DNA of 64,000 nt. Origin: JBFWWP01 sp050246115. Lineage in GTDB: Bacteria; Planctomycetota; UBA8108; UBA1146; JAJFFE01. The notes below the pieces were generated by a model, which ran no database searches, was not told the origin of the DNA, and saw only the letters and a list, made by a program, of their open reading frames with translations. The stretch lies in the NCBI GenBank assembly GCA_050246115.1, contig JBFWWP010000017.1, positions 1 to 64,000 on the forward strand, in the 5' to 3' direction. This document shows positions 35,343 through 44,142 of this stretch, one piece after another (position 1 is the stretch's first letter; every line of letters starts with the position of its first letter). The translations under genes and the position numbers were made by a program.

Positions 35343-37301
35343 GTGGGTCTCGGGAACATCGGAGCAGAACGGAGCGCTGACTTGGCCCTGCATCCCTCGG
35401 AACGAGACCCGGAGAGTCTGCTGACCAACACCGGCTGGATGCGGGCTTTGGCCCGCTCTCTGGTCGGCGACGACGCGTCCGCGGACGACGTGGTGCAGCA
35501 GGCTTGTCTAGCCCTGGTCCGCAACCCGCCGCGGGAGCGCCACGCCGCCGGCGCTTGGCTTCGCAGCGTGATCCGCCGGTTGGCCTATCGCCAGCACCGA
35601 GAGGACTCGCGTCGCCGCAATCGGGAACGGCGGGTCGCGCGCTCCGAGGCCGGGGGCGGCGGACCCTCGGAAGCCCTCGACCGAGCCGAGTTGCAGAAGA
35701 CCATCGTCACCGAGGTGCTCGCGCTCGATGAGCCCTATCGAACGACGGTCGTGCTGCGGTTCTTCGAAGAGCTGTCGCCAGGCCAAGTCGCCGACCGCTT
35801 GGGAGTTCCCGAGAAGACCGTGCGGACTCGGCTCGCGCGCGCGCTCGAGCGTCTGCGGGGTCGCCTCGACGCCCAGGTCGCGGGCGGTCGCGCGGAGTGG
35901 AGCGTGCTGCTCCTGCCGTGGCTGGCACCGTCGATGATCGCTGTCATGGCCGCGCACGCGTCGGCGGCCACCGGGGCGCCAGTCAGCACCGCGGTCACGG
36001 GCAGCGGCGGGGCGTGGGTCGGTAGTGCCGCTGGAGTCCCAATCCTTGCTACGGGAGGAGTCATCATGTCCAAGATCGTGGTCGTGCTCGTAGGAGGGGC
36101 CTCTCTGGCTCTCGGACTTGGAGTCGGCCGATACACAGCGAGCGGTTTCGGGTCCAACCGAGAGCTCCATTCGCAAGCAACCGAGGGCGCTCAGGAGGCA
36201 ACATTGCGTGCCGAACTCCACGCCCAGGTCGAGGCGGTCACGGGGGAACTGCGCGAGTCCGAGGCCGCGCGCGACAGCGCGCTGATGCGGGTGCGAGAAC
36301 TCGAAGAACAAATGGCCGCACTACGCACTCAACTCGAGGCCGCGACGACCCTGGCCTCCCCAGAGGCCGAGGCGGCGGCGAAGAAGCTCGCCGTGGCGTT
36401 TGGCGAGTTCGCCGACATGGACGCATTCAAGAACGCCGATTGGGCGGACATGGCTGCGGCTGTCGAAGGGCTCAATGCGCTGCTCTTGGATCTGATCGAA
36501 GGGCAGAAGAACGGAGAGGGGCTCCCCGAAGGATTCGCTCAGAAGGTGCAGCGTGAAAATGCCCGGCTCTTGGCGTTCGCCGCCGCGGTCATCTCCAAGA
36601 TCCCGACCCATGCCCCGATCAACGGTGAGTTCACGCACCCGCTCGCGACCGCGAACCTCATGGCTTCCATGCTCGATCGCGCTGACTTGTCGATCTCCGA
36701 CGCTCAACGCGCGGCTTGGGCGCAAGCCGGCGAAAGCTACGAGCAAGAGTACGCCCGTCTGCAGGCCGGCTACGGTGAGGACAGTCTGGAGATGACGAAG
36801 TTGCTCGACGAACTCGAACTCAAGCGGGACTCCTTGCAGGATATGCACGGAGCGCTGACCGCCGAGCAATCGCAGTCGCTGCTACACCCGGAGCTGCAAG
36901 ACCGATACCAGCTCGACGCCCTGTCTCCTTTCATCAGCTTGCTCTCGCTCACGCAACCGGTGGCGGTGGCCTCGCGCGACGAGGCCGTGAACGTCGTGCG
37001 CTCGCATGTCGCGCGCTCGTTGCAGATTCCTGAGACGGCTCTGGCCGGAGCTGCGCACGACTTCGATCGTTGGGCGGCGGAAGTGGCTCCGATTCTGACG
37101 CCGATCTCGGCCGCGGACCTCACGTACATGCACCTGAACGACGCTACGACCGCGGGTCGCGCCTATGAGCGTTTGCTACAGTCGTTGTCGCGCTCGCTCG
37201 CGCTCGACGACGCCGCTCGCGCGCGGATCCAGAATGAGCAGGGTTGGCTGGTCCCGCGGTTGGTCTCTCAACCCAGCGGTACTCCGCCGGCCCAAGACTG
37301 A
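35343..37301 (+). CDS. ECF sigma factor fused to a membrane anchor, coiled coil and extracytoplasmic domain
   Basis: A 652-residue protein from the GTG at 35343. A TTG at 35382 has GGAG 7 nt upstream and may be the real start. Residues ~28-90 are sigma region 2 (ASADDVVQQACLALVRNP, WLRSVIRRLAYRQ). Residues ~118-175 are region 4 (ELSPGQVADRLGVPEKTVRTRLARALERLR). Hydrophobic stretches follow at ~186-208 and ~226-262. Residues ~280-335 form a coiled coil. The remaining ~300 residues are helical with no family I recognise. No separate anti-sigma factor is adjacent, so the C-terminal part may regulate the sigma module in cis. A lactamase-family gene starts 20 bp downstream. Confidence 0.9.
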   Translation: MGLGNIGAERSADLALHPSERDPESLLTNTGWMRALARSLVGDDASADDVVQQACLALVRNPPRERHAAGAWLRSVIRRLAYRQHREDSRRRNRERRVARSEAGGGGPSEALDRAELQKTIVTEVLALDEPYRTTVVLRFFEELSPGQVADRLGVPEKTVRTRLARALERLRGRLDAQVAGGRAEWSVLLLPWLAPSMIAVMAAHASAATGAPVSTAVTGSGGAWVGSAAGVPILATGGVIMSKIVVVLVGGASLALGLGVGRYTASGFGSNRELHSQATEGAQEATLRAELHAQVEAVTGELRESEAARDSALMRVRELEEQMAALRTQLEAATTLASPEAEAAAKKLAVAFGEFADMDAFKNADWADMAAAVEGLNALLLDLIEGQKNGEGLPEGFAQKVQRENARLLAFAAAVISKIPTHAPINGEFTHPLATANLMASMLDRADLSISDAQRAAWAQAGESYEQEYARLQAGYGEDSLEMTKLLDELELKRDSLQDMHGALTAEQSQSLLHPELQDRYQLDALSPFISLLSLTQPVAVASRDEAVNVVRSHVARSLQIPETALAGAAHDFDRWAAEVAPILTPISAADLTYMHLNDATTAGRAYERLLQSLSRSLALDDAARARIQNEQGWLVPRLVSQPSGTPPAQD

Positions 37302-37320
37302 ACCGGGGAAAGGACAGGCC

Positions 37321-38694
37321 GTGGTGAGTCGCAAAGGGTTCGTCGTCGTTGCGTTGCTGCTGTGCCAGTCACCGTGGGTGGGTGCGGCCGACGCGTGGCG
37401 GGCACAGATCGACAGGCTCGTCACACCGCTGATCGAGGCGGACGTGGCCATGGGCGTGGTCGTCGGTATCGAGGACGATCGCTCGCTCCTCGTCGTCGGC
37501 TACGGACGCCTGTCGGCGGCGGACCCTCGTGTCCCCGACGGACGGACCCTCTTCGAGATCGGATCCATCTCGAAGGTGTTCACCGGAGCGCTCCTGGTGG
37601 ATGCGGTTCAGCGCGGAGAGCTGAAGCTCGACCAGCCGCTCGCCGAGCTACTGCCGGCAGGGACGACGCTGGAGTCCAAGGGGCGGCCGGTATCGCTCGT
37701 CGATCTGACGACGCACTTCTCTGGATTGCCCTACATGCCGTCGAACTTCATGCCCGCCGACCCCACGGATCCGTTTGCCGACTACGACGGTCCGAAGCTG
37801 TTTGCGTTCTTGCAGGACTTCGCTCCGACGCGGGCCCCGGGAGAGACCTACGAGTACAGCAATCTTGCGCCGGGCCTGCTCGGGGAACTCGTGTCACGCG
37901 CTGCAGGCAGCTCTTACGAGCAACTCCTCGCGCAGCGGATTTGCGCGCCCTTACGGCTGGTCGATACTTCGACGCGCGTGCCCGAGCCCGGAGAACGCCA
38001 GGCCGCGCCGCACACGGCCGACAACGAGCGAACCGTCGGTTGGCGCTTCGCGGCTCTCGCGGGCTGCGGCGCCATTCACTCGACCGCGCTCGACCTCTTG
38101 CGCTTCGCCGCGGCCCAGGTGCACGGCGACACTACGCTGCACTCGAGCCTGCGCCAAATGCATACCGAGCGCCACCCGATCTTCCCCGGACGCTCCGTCG
38201 GCATCGCTTGGCACCTCGATCGTCGTGGAACTTCGACTCGCATTTGGCACAACGGCCAGACGGGTGGGTATCATGCGTTCCTCGGGGTCGAGCTCGATAC
38301 GCGTCGCCGCGTCGTGCTGTTGTGCAATACCGCCGCCTTGTGTCTCGACGAAGTGGCCTTCCAGCTCTTCGACATTGCCGCCGGTCGAGAAGGAACGCCG
38401 ATCGCGATCGAGCTGCCCGCAACCATCGATCCGGCAGTCCTCGAGCGCTATGTGGGGCGCTATGCGCTCGGGCTCGGCGTCGTGGTGACCGTCCGCCGCG
38501 ATCAAGGGAGGCTGTTCGCCCAGTTGACCAACCAGAATGAGTTTCGGCTGTTTCCGCGTTCGGCGACCGAGTTCTTCTACCGCGTCGTGGAGGCGAGCAT
38601 CACGTTCGAGGTCGACGGCGACACCGGCAAGGCGACACGGTTGATCTTGCACCAGAACGGGCGCGACCTGCCGGCGCCCCGACTCCCCGAGTAG
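37321..38694 (+). CDS. Secreted serine beta-lactamase-family hydrolase
   Basis: A 457-residue protein of the class C beta-lactamase/DD-peptidase fold. The GTG at 37321 has AAGGA 6 nt upstream and begins a signal peptide (KGFVVVALLLCQSPWVGAA). The catalytic SxxK is S82-I-S-K85 (FEIGSISKVFTGA). The second motif is Y179-S-N181. The third is HNG (IWHNGQTGGYHAFLG) in place of KTG, as is common in esterase-like members. A C-terminal lipocalin-like domain follows (RYVGRYALGLGVVVTV). It may be a peptidase, esterase or antibiotic hydrolase; the sequence does not decide. It is probably in one transcript with the sigma-fusion gene. Confidence 0.9.
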   Translation: MVSRKGFVVVALLLCQSPWVGAADAWRAQIDRLVTPLIEADVAMGVVVGIEDDRSLLVVGYGRLSAADPRVPDGRTLFEIGSISKVFTGALLVDAVQRGELKLDQPLAELLPAGTTLESKGRPVSLVDLTTHFSGLPYMPSNFMPADPTDPFADYDGPKLFAFLQDFAPTRAPGETYEYSNLAPGLLGELVSRAAGSSYEQLLAQRICAPLRLVDTSTRVPEPGERQAAPHTADNERTVGWRFAALAGCGAIHSTALDLLRFAAAQVHGDTTLHSSLRQMHTERHPIFPGRSVGIAWHLDRRGTSTRIWHNGQTGGYHAFLGVELDTRRRVVLLCNTAALCLDEVAFQLFDIAAGREGTPIAIELPATIDPAVLERYVGRYALGLGVVVTVRRDQGRLFAQLTNQNEFRLFPRSATEFFYRVVEASITFEVDGDTGKATRLILHQNGRDLPAPRLPE

Positions 38695-38710
38695 GGGCTG
38701 GGGCGGCCGA

Positions 38711-39484
38711 TCACGGGTGCTCGGCGCACCCAGCCGTGGCCCGTCGGATCTTCACCAGCAAGTCATCGAACCGGTTCCAGTGCGCTCCCCCGAACTCCCG
38801 TTGGAACTGGTTCCAACCCAGGTTCTCGGGTAGCCCGAGGTCAGGGATCGCGTCCACGAAAGACTCCATGCGTGAGCGCTCGATCGCGGATTCCTGTGGC
38901 TCGAGGACCATCAGGGCAAAGTGGATCCCGGCGATGTCATAGGCGAGGTCGACAAAAGAGAAACCTTGCGAAGCGCGCTCGGGGAAGGCGTCTTTGCAAC
39001 GCGCGTCAGCCATCTCCTTGAGGCGACCCAGTCGTTCGGCGACGAGCGGGCCGGCGACCGCCGTGAGGCCGCACGAGACGAAGAAGTGCTGCATCGAGTC
39101 GCCGCGGCCGTGGACCGAGAAACGATCGGTGAGGTGGCGACGCCGGTCCTTCTCGTCGACGGTTGCGACGCCGTCGAATGCGGCCCGAGTGAGGCGCTGC
39201 GAGACGAGCAGTTCCCCGGTGTCGAACAGCGAAGCGAGTCCGATCAGGAACTCTCGTCGAGCGGCGGCGGCGACCGCGGGCGACGAACTGTCCTCGGCGA
39301 TGGCGTCGAGGCGCGTACGGATGAACGCGGACAGAGTCGTGAGGAGTTGCTCGTTGGGGATCGGTTCGAGCACGGCGAGTGCGCGCAGGAACTCCGCGCG
39401 CGGAGTGGCCCGAGCTGGACTGGTCCACCCGATCCCAGCGCAGCAGGTGAGCGTGGCGACGACGGCGAAGCGCTGGACTCGCAG
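38711..39484 (-). CDS. Secreted protein of unknown function, likely CTG start
   Basis: About 257 residues. No ATG, GTG or TTG lies near the signal sequence (RVQRFAVVATLTCCAGIGW, then TSPARA). A CTG at 39484 does, with AGGAG 7 nt upstream and just after the stop of the TPR gene (39507); an ATG at 39700 would force a long overlap with that gene. The mature part contains DRFSVHGRGDSMQHFFVSCG and GFSFVDLAYDIAGIHFA, which look conserved but belong to no family I recognise. It follows the TPR gene by 22 bp and is presumably co-transcribed. Confidence 0.6.
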   Translation of the reverse strand: MRVQRFAVVATLTCCAGIGWTSPARATPRAEFLRALAVLEPIPNEQLLTTLSAFIRTRLDAIAEDSSSPAVAAAARREFLIGLASLFDTGELLVSQRLTRAAFDGVATVDEKDRRRHLTDRFSVHGRGDSMQHFFVSCGLTAVAGPLVAERLGRLKEMADARCKDAFPERASQGFSFVDLAYDIAGIHFALMVLEPQESAIERSRMESFVDAIPDLGLPENLGWNQFQREFGGAHWNRFDDLLVKIRRATAGCAEHP

Positions 39485-39506
39485 GACGACTCTCCTCGTT
39501 CGGATC

Positions 39507-40841
39507 TCAAGATCGGGTGCGTGCGCGCCGGGTGATGCCGGTTGCCAACACGAGGGCAACTGCCGCGGCTCCGGCAAGGGCGCCGATCCAAGTGATGAAG
39601 CGGTTGCGCGACGCACGCCGCTGCACGGAGTCGGCCAACGCCGACGCGTGGCGTTCCAGCTCCACCCGGTCCGCATTGGGGTTATCGGCGTGAGTCGCAA
39701 TTTCTTGGATCACTTCGCGGAGCCCGGCGAGATCGTCCTGCAGATAGGCCAGCCGCCCGCGGTGGAGCGCGGTTTGGCTCGCGCTCGGGGGCGGCGACTG
39801 GGCGCGCCACTGCCCTAGGTTCCGAGCCAGTCCGTCGGTGTCGCGCGTCTCCCACGCGACGGCGCAGCTCAAGGCGAGGACCCGCTGCGGCTCAGCGTCA
39901 CGGCACTCGGCGAGTTGGGCGAGGGCCTGCCGGGCCCGCACGAGGTCGCGGCGGGCGATTGCGGTCCGGGTCAAGGTCTCGAGGAGGTCCGCGTTCTGCG
40001 GGAGCAAGCCGAGTCCGCGTTTGCCGACTTCGATGGCTTCCTCGAGGCGACCCCGGTCGTACTCGATGCGCGCGGCGGTCGCGTAGTTCTCGGGACGCGC
40101 GGGCGCGAGGAACAGGGCGCGACCCACCGCTCGCTCGGCGTCTAGCCACCGTTTCAGGCGGCGGCACAGCTCCGCCAGCAAACGCTGAGTTTCGGCGTCG
40201 TCTGGATTCATGGTCGACGCGGTTCGCAGCGCTTTGTCCGCGGCCTCGAGGTTACCGCGTGCCATTTCGAGCGACGCGAGCAGGCGCAGCTGCCGCGACT
40301 CGGTGAGCAGACCTCGAGTTGCCGCGAGCGCCTGCTCGGCTGCTGACAGGTCGCCGCTCGCGACGAGGGCTCGGACGACCGCCTCTGCAGCGTCGGGGTC
40401 GGCGGGAGCCCGCGACCAAGCCTCTCGAGCCGCTTCGACCCGCTCGACGGCGGCGAGCGGAAGCGCGGCCCGTAGCAGACTCGGGAGCGGGTCATTGGGG
40501 TTCGCGTTCGCCCGCGCCGCGAGCTCGGCGAGCAGGGGATCGAACTCGCCGAGCGCGACCCGCAGTTGGTTCCGAAGTCCTTGCGCGTGGCGGTCCTGCG
40601 GCCAGCGAGCCAGGTGTTCGTCGACCACGACCAGGCCCTCGCGGGCCGTGCCGCGTACGATCCGGTCTTCCAACTCGCGTTCGTCCGCGAGTGCGGCGCG
40701 GCCTCCCAGGAGCGGGGCAAGCAGCAGGAGCAGAAAGCCGAGCGCCCACAGGTTGGCGCCGTTGCGGGGCAGGCCGCGGGGGCCCGAGTGGTCCGAGGCC
40801 CGGTTCAGGGGGGGCTCGGTCCGGCGTCTCGTATTGATCAC
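39507..40841 (-). CDS. TPR-repeat protein with N- and C-terminal membrane segments
   Basis: About 444 residues from the GTG at 40841; the start is uncertain because the frame is open far upstream and the ribosome-binding site is weak. A hydrophobic segment (LWALGFLLLLLAPLLGG) marks the N-terminus. The body is tetratricopeptide-type helical repeats (ADKALRTASTMNPDDAETQR, ERAVGRALFLAPARPENY, EEAIEVGKRGLGLLPQNADL). A second hydrophobic helix near the C-terminus (FITWIGALAGAAAVALVLATG) is followed by Arg residues, which suggests a membrane anchor. It would serve as a periplasmic scaffold. Its partner is unknown. Confidence 0.78.
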   Translation of the reverse strand: MINTRRRTEPPLNRASDHSGPRGLPRNGANLWALGFLLLLLAPLLGGRAALADERELEDRIVRGTAREGLVVVDEHLARWPQDRHAQGLRNQLRVALGEFDPLLAELAARANANPNDPLPSLLRAALPLAAVERVEAAREAWSRAPADPDAAEAVVRALVASGDLSAAEQALAATRGLLTESRQLRLLASLEMARGNLEAADKALRTASTMNPDDAETQRLLAELCRRLKRWLDAERAVGRALFLAPARPENYATAARIEYDRGRLEEAIEVGKRGLGLLPQNADLLETLTRTAIARRDLVRARQALAQLAECRDAEPQRVLALSCAVAWETRDTDGLARNLGQWRAQSPPPSASQTALHRGRLAYLQDDLAGLREVIQEIATHADNPNADRVELERHASALADSVQRRASRNRFITWIGALAGAAAVALVLATGITRRARTRS

Positions 40842-41255
40842 GAACAGTCGACCTGACTCGAATCCGAACGAATCGGCGTCGACGCCCGGCTCCGGATCCA
40901 GAAATCGGATGCGCCATTCTCGAACGGACGATAGGATTCCGCGCAGGATCCACGAGGGGTCGAACCGGCGGGAGCCGAGGTTTCCATGGACTCCGCGAAG
41001 AGGCGGGGGCGCCTGGCTCCTGCCCTGTCGTGGGCAGATCGTCGCGGGCGCCCGCGACTCGAGCCAGAATCTCCGTTGCTGGACGCCCCGAGGAGGGACG
41101 GTCCGGATCGCCGTAAGTGACGTTTTCGGCGTGCGATACGGGATTCCGAGGGTGCCCGTCGATGAGCGTCTGAGAAAACCAGTAGGCGGATACGAGGAAG
41201 TTCTCTCTAATACGGGTGCTGGAGTCGGTGTCGACCCAGCTCGGAGAGGATGCGC
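40842..41255. other. Divergent intergenic region
   Basis: 414 bp between the TPR gene (minus) and the thioredoxin-fold gene (plus). The right half is AT-richer (AGTTCTCTCTAATACGG near 41200) and may contain a promoter, but I cannot place a matching -35. No RNA gene or repeat is visible. Confidence 0.35.
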
Positions 41256-41615
41256 ATGCAGCGAGTGAGGTCCCTGAACGCAGAAGAAGTCTTGGGGGCG
41301 ATCGAGAGCAACCAAGGGCTGTTACTCCTCCACTTTGGCTCGCCGCTTGCGAGCTCCTGCGAGCGCATTCGCAAGCAACTCGAGAGCATGGCTCCGTTGT
41401 TCGAGGGGCGGCTCGAGTTTGGCGAAGTCGAGGCGCTGCAGGATTTGGAGCTGAATCGACGCTACTCGATCGAAGAGATCCCGACGCTGGTACTGTTTCA
41501 TCGTAACCAGGAAGTAGAGCGGCTCGAGGAGGAGTTGGCCATAGAAGGCCTGAGAGAGTTCCTGGAGGCAGCGATCTCATTTTACGGGAGCGCGGCCGGC
41601 ACCGAACCAGTATGA
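41256..41615 (+). CDS. Thioredoxin-fold protein lacking the CxxC motif
   Basis: About 119 residues. The ATG at 41256 is preferred over 41250 because GGAG lies 9 nt upstream. The pattern is a thioredoxin: LLLLHFGSPLASSC at the active-site position, then the cis-proline segment EEIPTLVLFHRNQEVERL. The usual WCxxC is replaced by a single Cys (SSC), so classical dithiol redox activity is unlikely. It may be a monothiol or binding-only form. It is followed by a structured non-coding stretch with T-runs. Confidence 0.78.
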   Translation: MQRVRSLNAEEVLGAIESNQGLLLLHFGSPLASSCERIRKQLESMAPLFEGRLEFGEVEALQDLELNRRYSIEEIPTLVLFHRNQEVERLEEELAIEGLREFLEAAISFYGSAAGTEPV

Positions 41616-41940
41616 TGCGCGCTGAGTGGCACCGCGTTGAATAGCAGTAGGGCAAGGATGTGCGATAGCTCAATCGCCCGCGCGTTTCGGCGGTAAAGTC
41701 GAACCGCGTCGGCCGCGCGAGCCGGAGATCGAGCACGGAAGCAAATTTGACACAAGGACCGTAGTCGCTGGGGCCCCCGCGGGCCGCAGCGGCAACTCGC
41801 ACCCCGGAAGCACACATCCGTGGTGCGAGCGAGAAAGCGAGAGTTTTTAGAACTCACCACACACACCCTCCCAACCCAATCCCACCTCAGAGCCCAATGG
41901 AGCGCTCCCGGTATCCCCTACCCGGAGCGCTCCAATTTTT
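41616..41940 (+). ncRNA. Possible small RNA or structured 3' region with two hairpins
   Basis: The 365-bp gap before the inositol synthase gene contains a hairpin with CTCGCACC/GGTGCGAG arms (about 41795-41829) followed by AGTTTTTAG. Then comes a 45-nt unstructured C/A-rich linker containing CCCTCCCAACCC. Last is a terminator-like hairpin (TGGAGCGCTCC-type arms) followed by ATTTTT. A TTGACA sits at 41747, but no convincing -10 is at the right distance. This may be an independent sRNA or the trailer of the thioredoxin-fold gene. It does not match the tmRNA, RNase P or SRP RNA signatures I know. Confidence 0.3.
41898..41940 (+). terminator. Rho-independent terminator
   Basis: Stem TGGAGCGCTCCCGG (41898-41911) pairs with CCGGAGCGCTCCA (41922-41934) with one bulged C. 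The loop is about 10 nt and the stem is followed directly by ATTTTT at 41935-41940. It would end transcription coming from the thioredoxin-fold gene or a small RNA upstream. Confidence 0.8.
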
Positions 41941-41980
41941 GTCGGGATCGCCGTCCTGCTGGGGTCAGCGCACTTCGAGA

Positions 41981-43192
41981 TCAGCCCGGTGTCGCGGGGG
42001 CGCCGGCGGCGGCCAGGTAGCGCGAGAGCCGGTGGAACTGCGCGTGCAAATCATGGGAGTGGTCGCCGAACGGGCTCTTGAAGAACACGCCGAGGTGGTG
42101 CATTGGGCCCGCTTCGCGGCGGGTGAGGGCCAGGCTCGCGAAACGAACCATGTCGAGCACGAGCGGAGCCGCGAGAATGGAGTCACAGCCCTGCCACGTG
42201 AACTGGAGCGACATCTTGAAGCCCAGGAAGCCCTGGAAGTGGATGAAGTCCCACGCCGTCTTCAGGTCCCCAAGGCTCGGCACGTAGTCGATGTTCACGC
42301 GCGTGTGCAATGGGTACCCGAGGTACTCGTGCAGGAGTTGGTCCTTGGACTGGACCTTCGTGTGCCGATTCTCTTCGCTCGCGAGCACTTGACCGTCTCG
42401 ATCGCCGAGCATGTTGTAGCCCTGCCAGCTGAGAACCCGCAGGTTGCGGTACTTGAAGAGGGGGGCCAGCGCCGCCTTGACCAGCGTCTCTCCGGTTTTC
42501 CCGTCCGACCCCATGAACGGAACACCGGCGTTCGAGAGGGTCTCCGCCACCCCGGGAAGGAGCGCGCCCGGGGATGGTGTGAAGTTGATGAATGCGCAGC
42601 GCGCACGAGCCGCTGCCAACGCATAAAGCGAGCTCGCGATCAGGTGCCCCCGATCGTCTCGAGCGACGAGTCGGGTCATGCCTTCCTCGGAGCCATGGTC
42701 GGGGTGCGGCGGCACGGCGGGCTCGGTCGACGTCAAGTTGACGACGATGGCATGATCCAAGCCATGTCGAGTCTTGAACTCCTCGAGGTCGCGAGTCGTG
42801 CGCTCGACGGCGGCTGCTGCCGAGGCAGGCCGGAGCGCGTTCGGCGCGAGCGAGTCGATCGCTGCGCCGCTCGAGTACACGAATCCAGGCCGGAAGTCGT
42901 CTTCGATCGCGCGCAGCGGGGAACGGATGGCGTCGAGCAGCTCGGCGGAGATCGTGTTCGCGTCGCTGCGGGTCTGTTCGGCCGACTGTTCCACGGTGTC
43001 CGACCGAATGTCGTGCCCGCCGAAGACGAGATCGCTCCACGACGGGAGTGGTACGCCGTCACAGAGCGTGGTTTCGGTGAGGAGTCCGTGAGCGCCGCAG
43101 AGACCGCGCTCGAGCGCGAGGGCGCCAACGATCACGGTCGTCGCGACTCCACCCTTGCCCCCGAGGAGCCAGACCCCAACTCTCCGGCTCAT
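41981..43192 (-). CDS. ino1: Inositol-3-phosphate synthase
   Basis: A 403-residue NAD-dependent enzyme that converts glucose-6-phosphate to 1L-myo-inositol-1-phosphate. Motifs are the N-terminal dinucleotide fold (VGVWLLGGKGGVATT), FINFTPSPGA, the core GSDGKTGETLVKAALAP, WQGYNMLGDRDGQVL, and DYVPSLGDLKTAWDFIHFQG. The C-terminal segment LAAPLVLDMVRFASLA is also conserved. The ATG at 43192 fits the start of the Rossmann fold; the frame extends upstream without similarity. The product feeds inositol phospholipid or compatible-solute synthesis. Confidence 0.93.
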   Translation of the reverse strand: MSRRVGVWLLGGKGGVATTVIVGALALERGLCGAHGLLTETTLCDGVPLPSWSDLVFGGHDIRSDTVEQSAEQTRSDANTISAELLDAIRSPLRAIEDDFRPGFVYSSGAAIDSLAPNALRPASAAAAVERTTRDLEEFKTRHGLDHAIVVNLTSTEPAVPPHPDHGSEEGMTRLVARDDRGHLIASSLYALAAARARCAFINFTPSPGALLPGVAETLSNAGVPFMGSDGKTGETLVKAALAPLFKYRNLRVLSWQGYNMLGDRDGQVLASEENRHTKVQSKDQLLHEYLGYPLHTRVNIDYVPSLGDLKTAWDFIHFQGFLGFKMSLQFTWQGCDSILAAPLVLDMVRFASLALTRREAGPMHHLGVFFKSPFGDHSHDLHAQFHRLSRYLAAAGAPATPG

Positions 43193-43441
43193 TCCCGCTC
43201 GACTCCCCAGGTTCGTGTTGTGGGCCAGGTGAGGCCAAATGCGCTCACGCAGCATGTCCCGAGGCGCGCGCGCGCTCCTCGTTCGGGGTAACGGCCGGGT
43301 CCGGGGATGGAGGCTTTCGCGGCCCTCGCGATTCCAAAGGATCGAGACGTCCCGGGTTGGTCGATCATCAGTGACGTCAACCCCACAGGGGTGCGAACCT
43401 CAGGGGTGCCGAGAATCGCAAGGTGAACCGCCTGCCGCCGG

Positions 43442-43503
43442 GCGCCACCGAGGTTGCCGTCGAGCGCCACCGAAGTTGCCGCCGAGCGCCATCGAATGTT
43501 CCA
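43442..43503. repeat. 22-bp tandem repeat, nearly three units
   Basis: GCGCCACCGAGGTTGCCGTCGA (43442-43463) is followed by a unit with two changes (43464-43485) and a partial third beginning GCGCCATCGAA. It lies in the 340-bp gap (43193-43532) upstream of inositol synthase and downstream of the bS21 gene, both on the minus strand. A 9-mer CAGGGGTGC also occurs twice just before it. No gene is visible in the gap. Confidence 0.8.
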
Positions 43504-43532
43504 CGTCGACGACGCCGGTCGGAACCTTGGGT

Positions 43533-43760
43533 CTAGCGGACCTTGGCTCGGCGACGTGCTTCCTTGATCGCGCTCTTGCGCGCCTTCTTTCGAAGCAACT
43601 TCTCTTGCTCACGGTCGCGGCGGCGCTTGGCCTCGGAGGGCTTCTCGAAGTACTTACGCTTCTTGATCTCTTTGAGGATTCCCTCTTTGGCGACGGTTCG
43701 CTTGAATCGCTGGACGAGCTTTTCCGTCGTCTCGCCGTTGCGCGCTGTGATCCTGAGCAC
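43533..43760 (-). CDS. rpsU: 30S ribosomal protein bS21
   Basis: A 75-residue protein from a GTG at 43760. It has the bS21 pattern: LVQRFKRTVAKEGILKEIKKRKYFEKPSEAKRR as two helices, then a strongly basic C-terminus rich in Lys and Arg. The protein binds the 30S platform near the anti-Shine-Dalgarno region and helps initiation. Length is slightly above the usual 65-71. Confidence 0.95.
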   Translation of the reverse strand: MLRITARNGETTEKLVQRFKRTVAKEGILKEIKKRKYFEKPSEAKRRRDREQEKLLRKKARKSAIKEARRRAKVR

Positions 43761-44108
43761 GTTGTCTCAACTACCTTTCTCGAGAACCGAATCGCCGACC
43801 GTCCCAAGGCGCCGTCGTCTGGTCACGGAGCCGAACCCGCTCAACCCTCGCCTCCTGAACCGGTGGCGAGCCAACAGGCGGAAGCCAGGGAGTCTAATCC
43901 GGAAGAGGGACTCTGGCAAGGGGGGGGCGGCTCAGCTCGGCGACTCCAATCGGTGCTGCTTTCTGGGAGGGGGCTTTCAAGATGCCCCCTCGCGCCTTGC
44001 TGGTGAATGCGCTTGATTGGGGCTCGGTCGCGCCCGATTCTCAGCGCACGCTGCCGCGGACTTCCGGACGGCTTTTTTGGAGGCGCCACGCGGTTACGTG
44101 CCACGCGG

Positions 44109-44137
44109 TTGACAGAGCACATCAGGTTCCGTATACT
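44109..44137 (+). promoter_or_regulatory. Consensus sigma-70 promoter upstream of rpoN
   Basis: TTGACA at 44109-44114 and TATACT at 44132-44137 are separated by exactly 17 bp. This is a near-consensus housekeeping promoter in otherwise GC-rich DNA. Transcription would begin near 44144 and give a leader of about 120 nt before the RpoN start. Confidence 0.8.
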
Positions 44138-44142
44138 CCGAA

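Noticed and set aside
41628..41645. Sigma-54 -24/-12-like sequence TGGCAC-N4-TTGA
   Set aside because: Spacing between the GG and GC elements is wrong and the -12 GC is missing.
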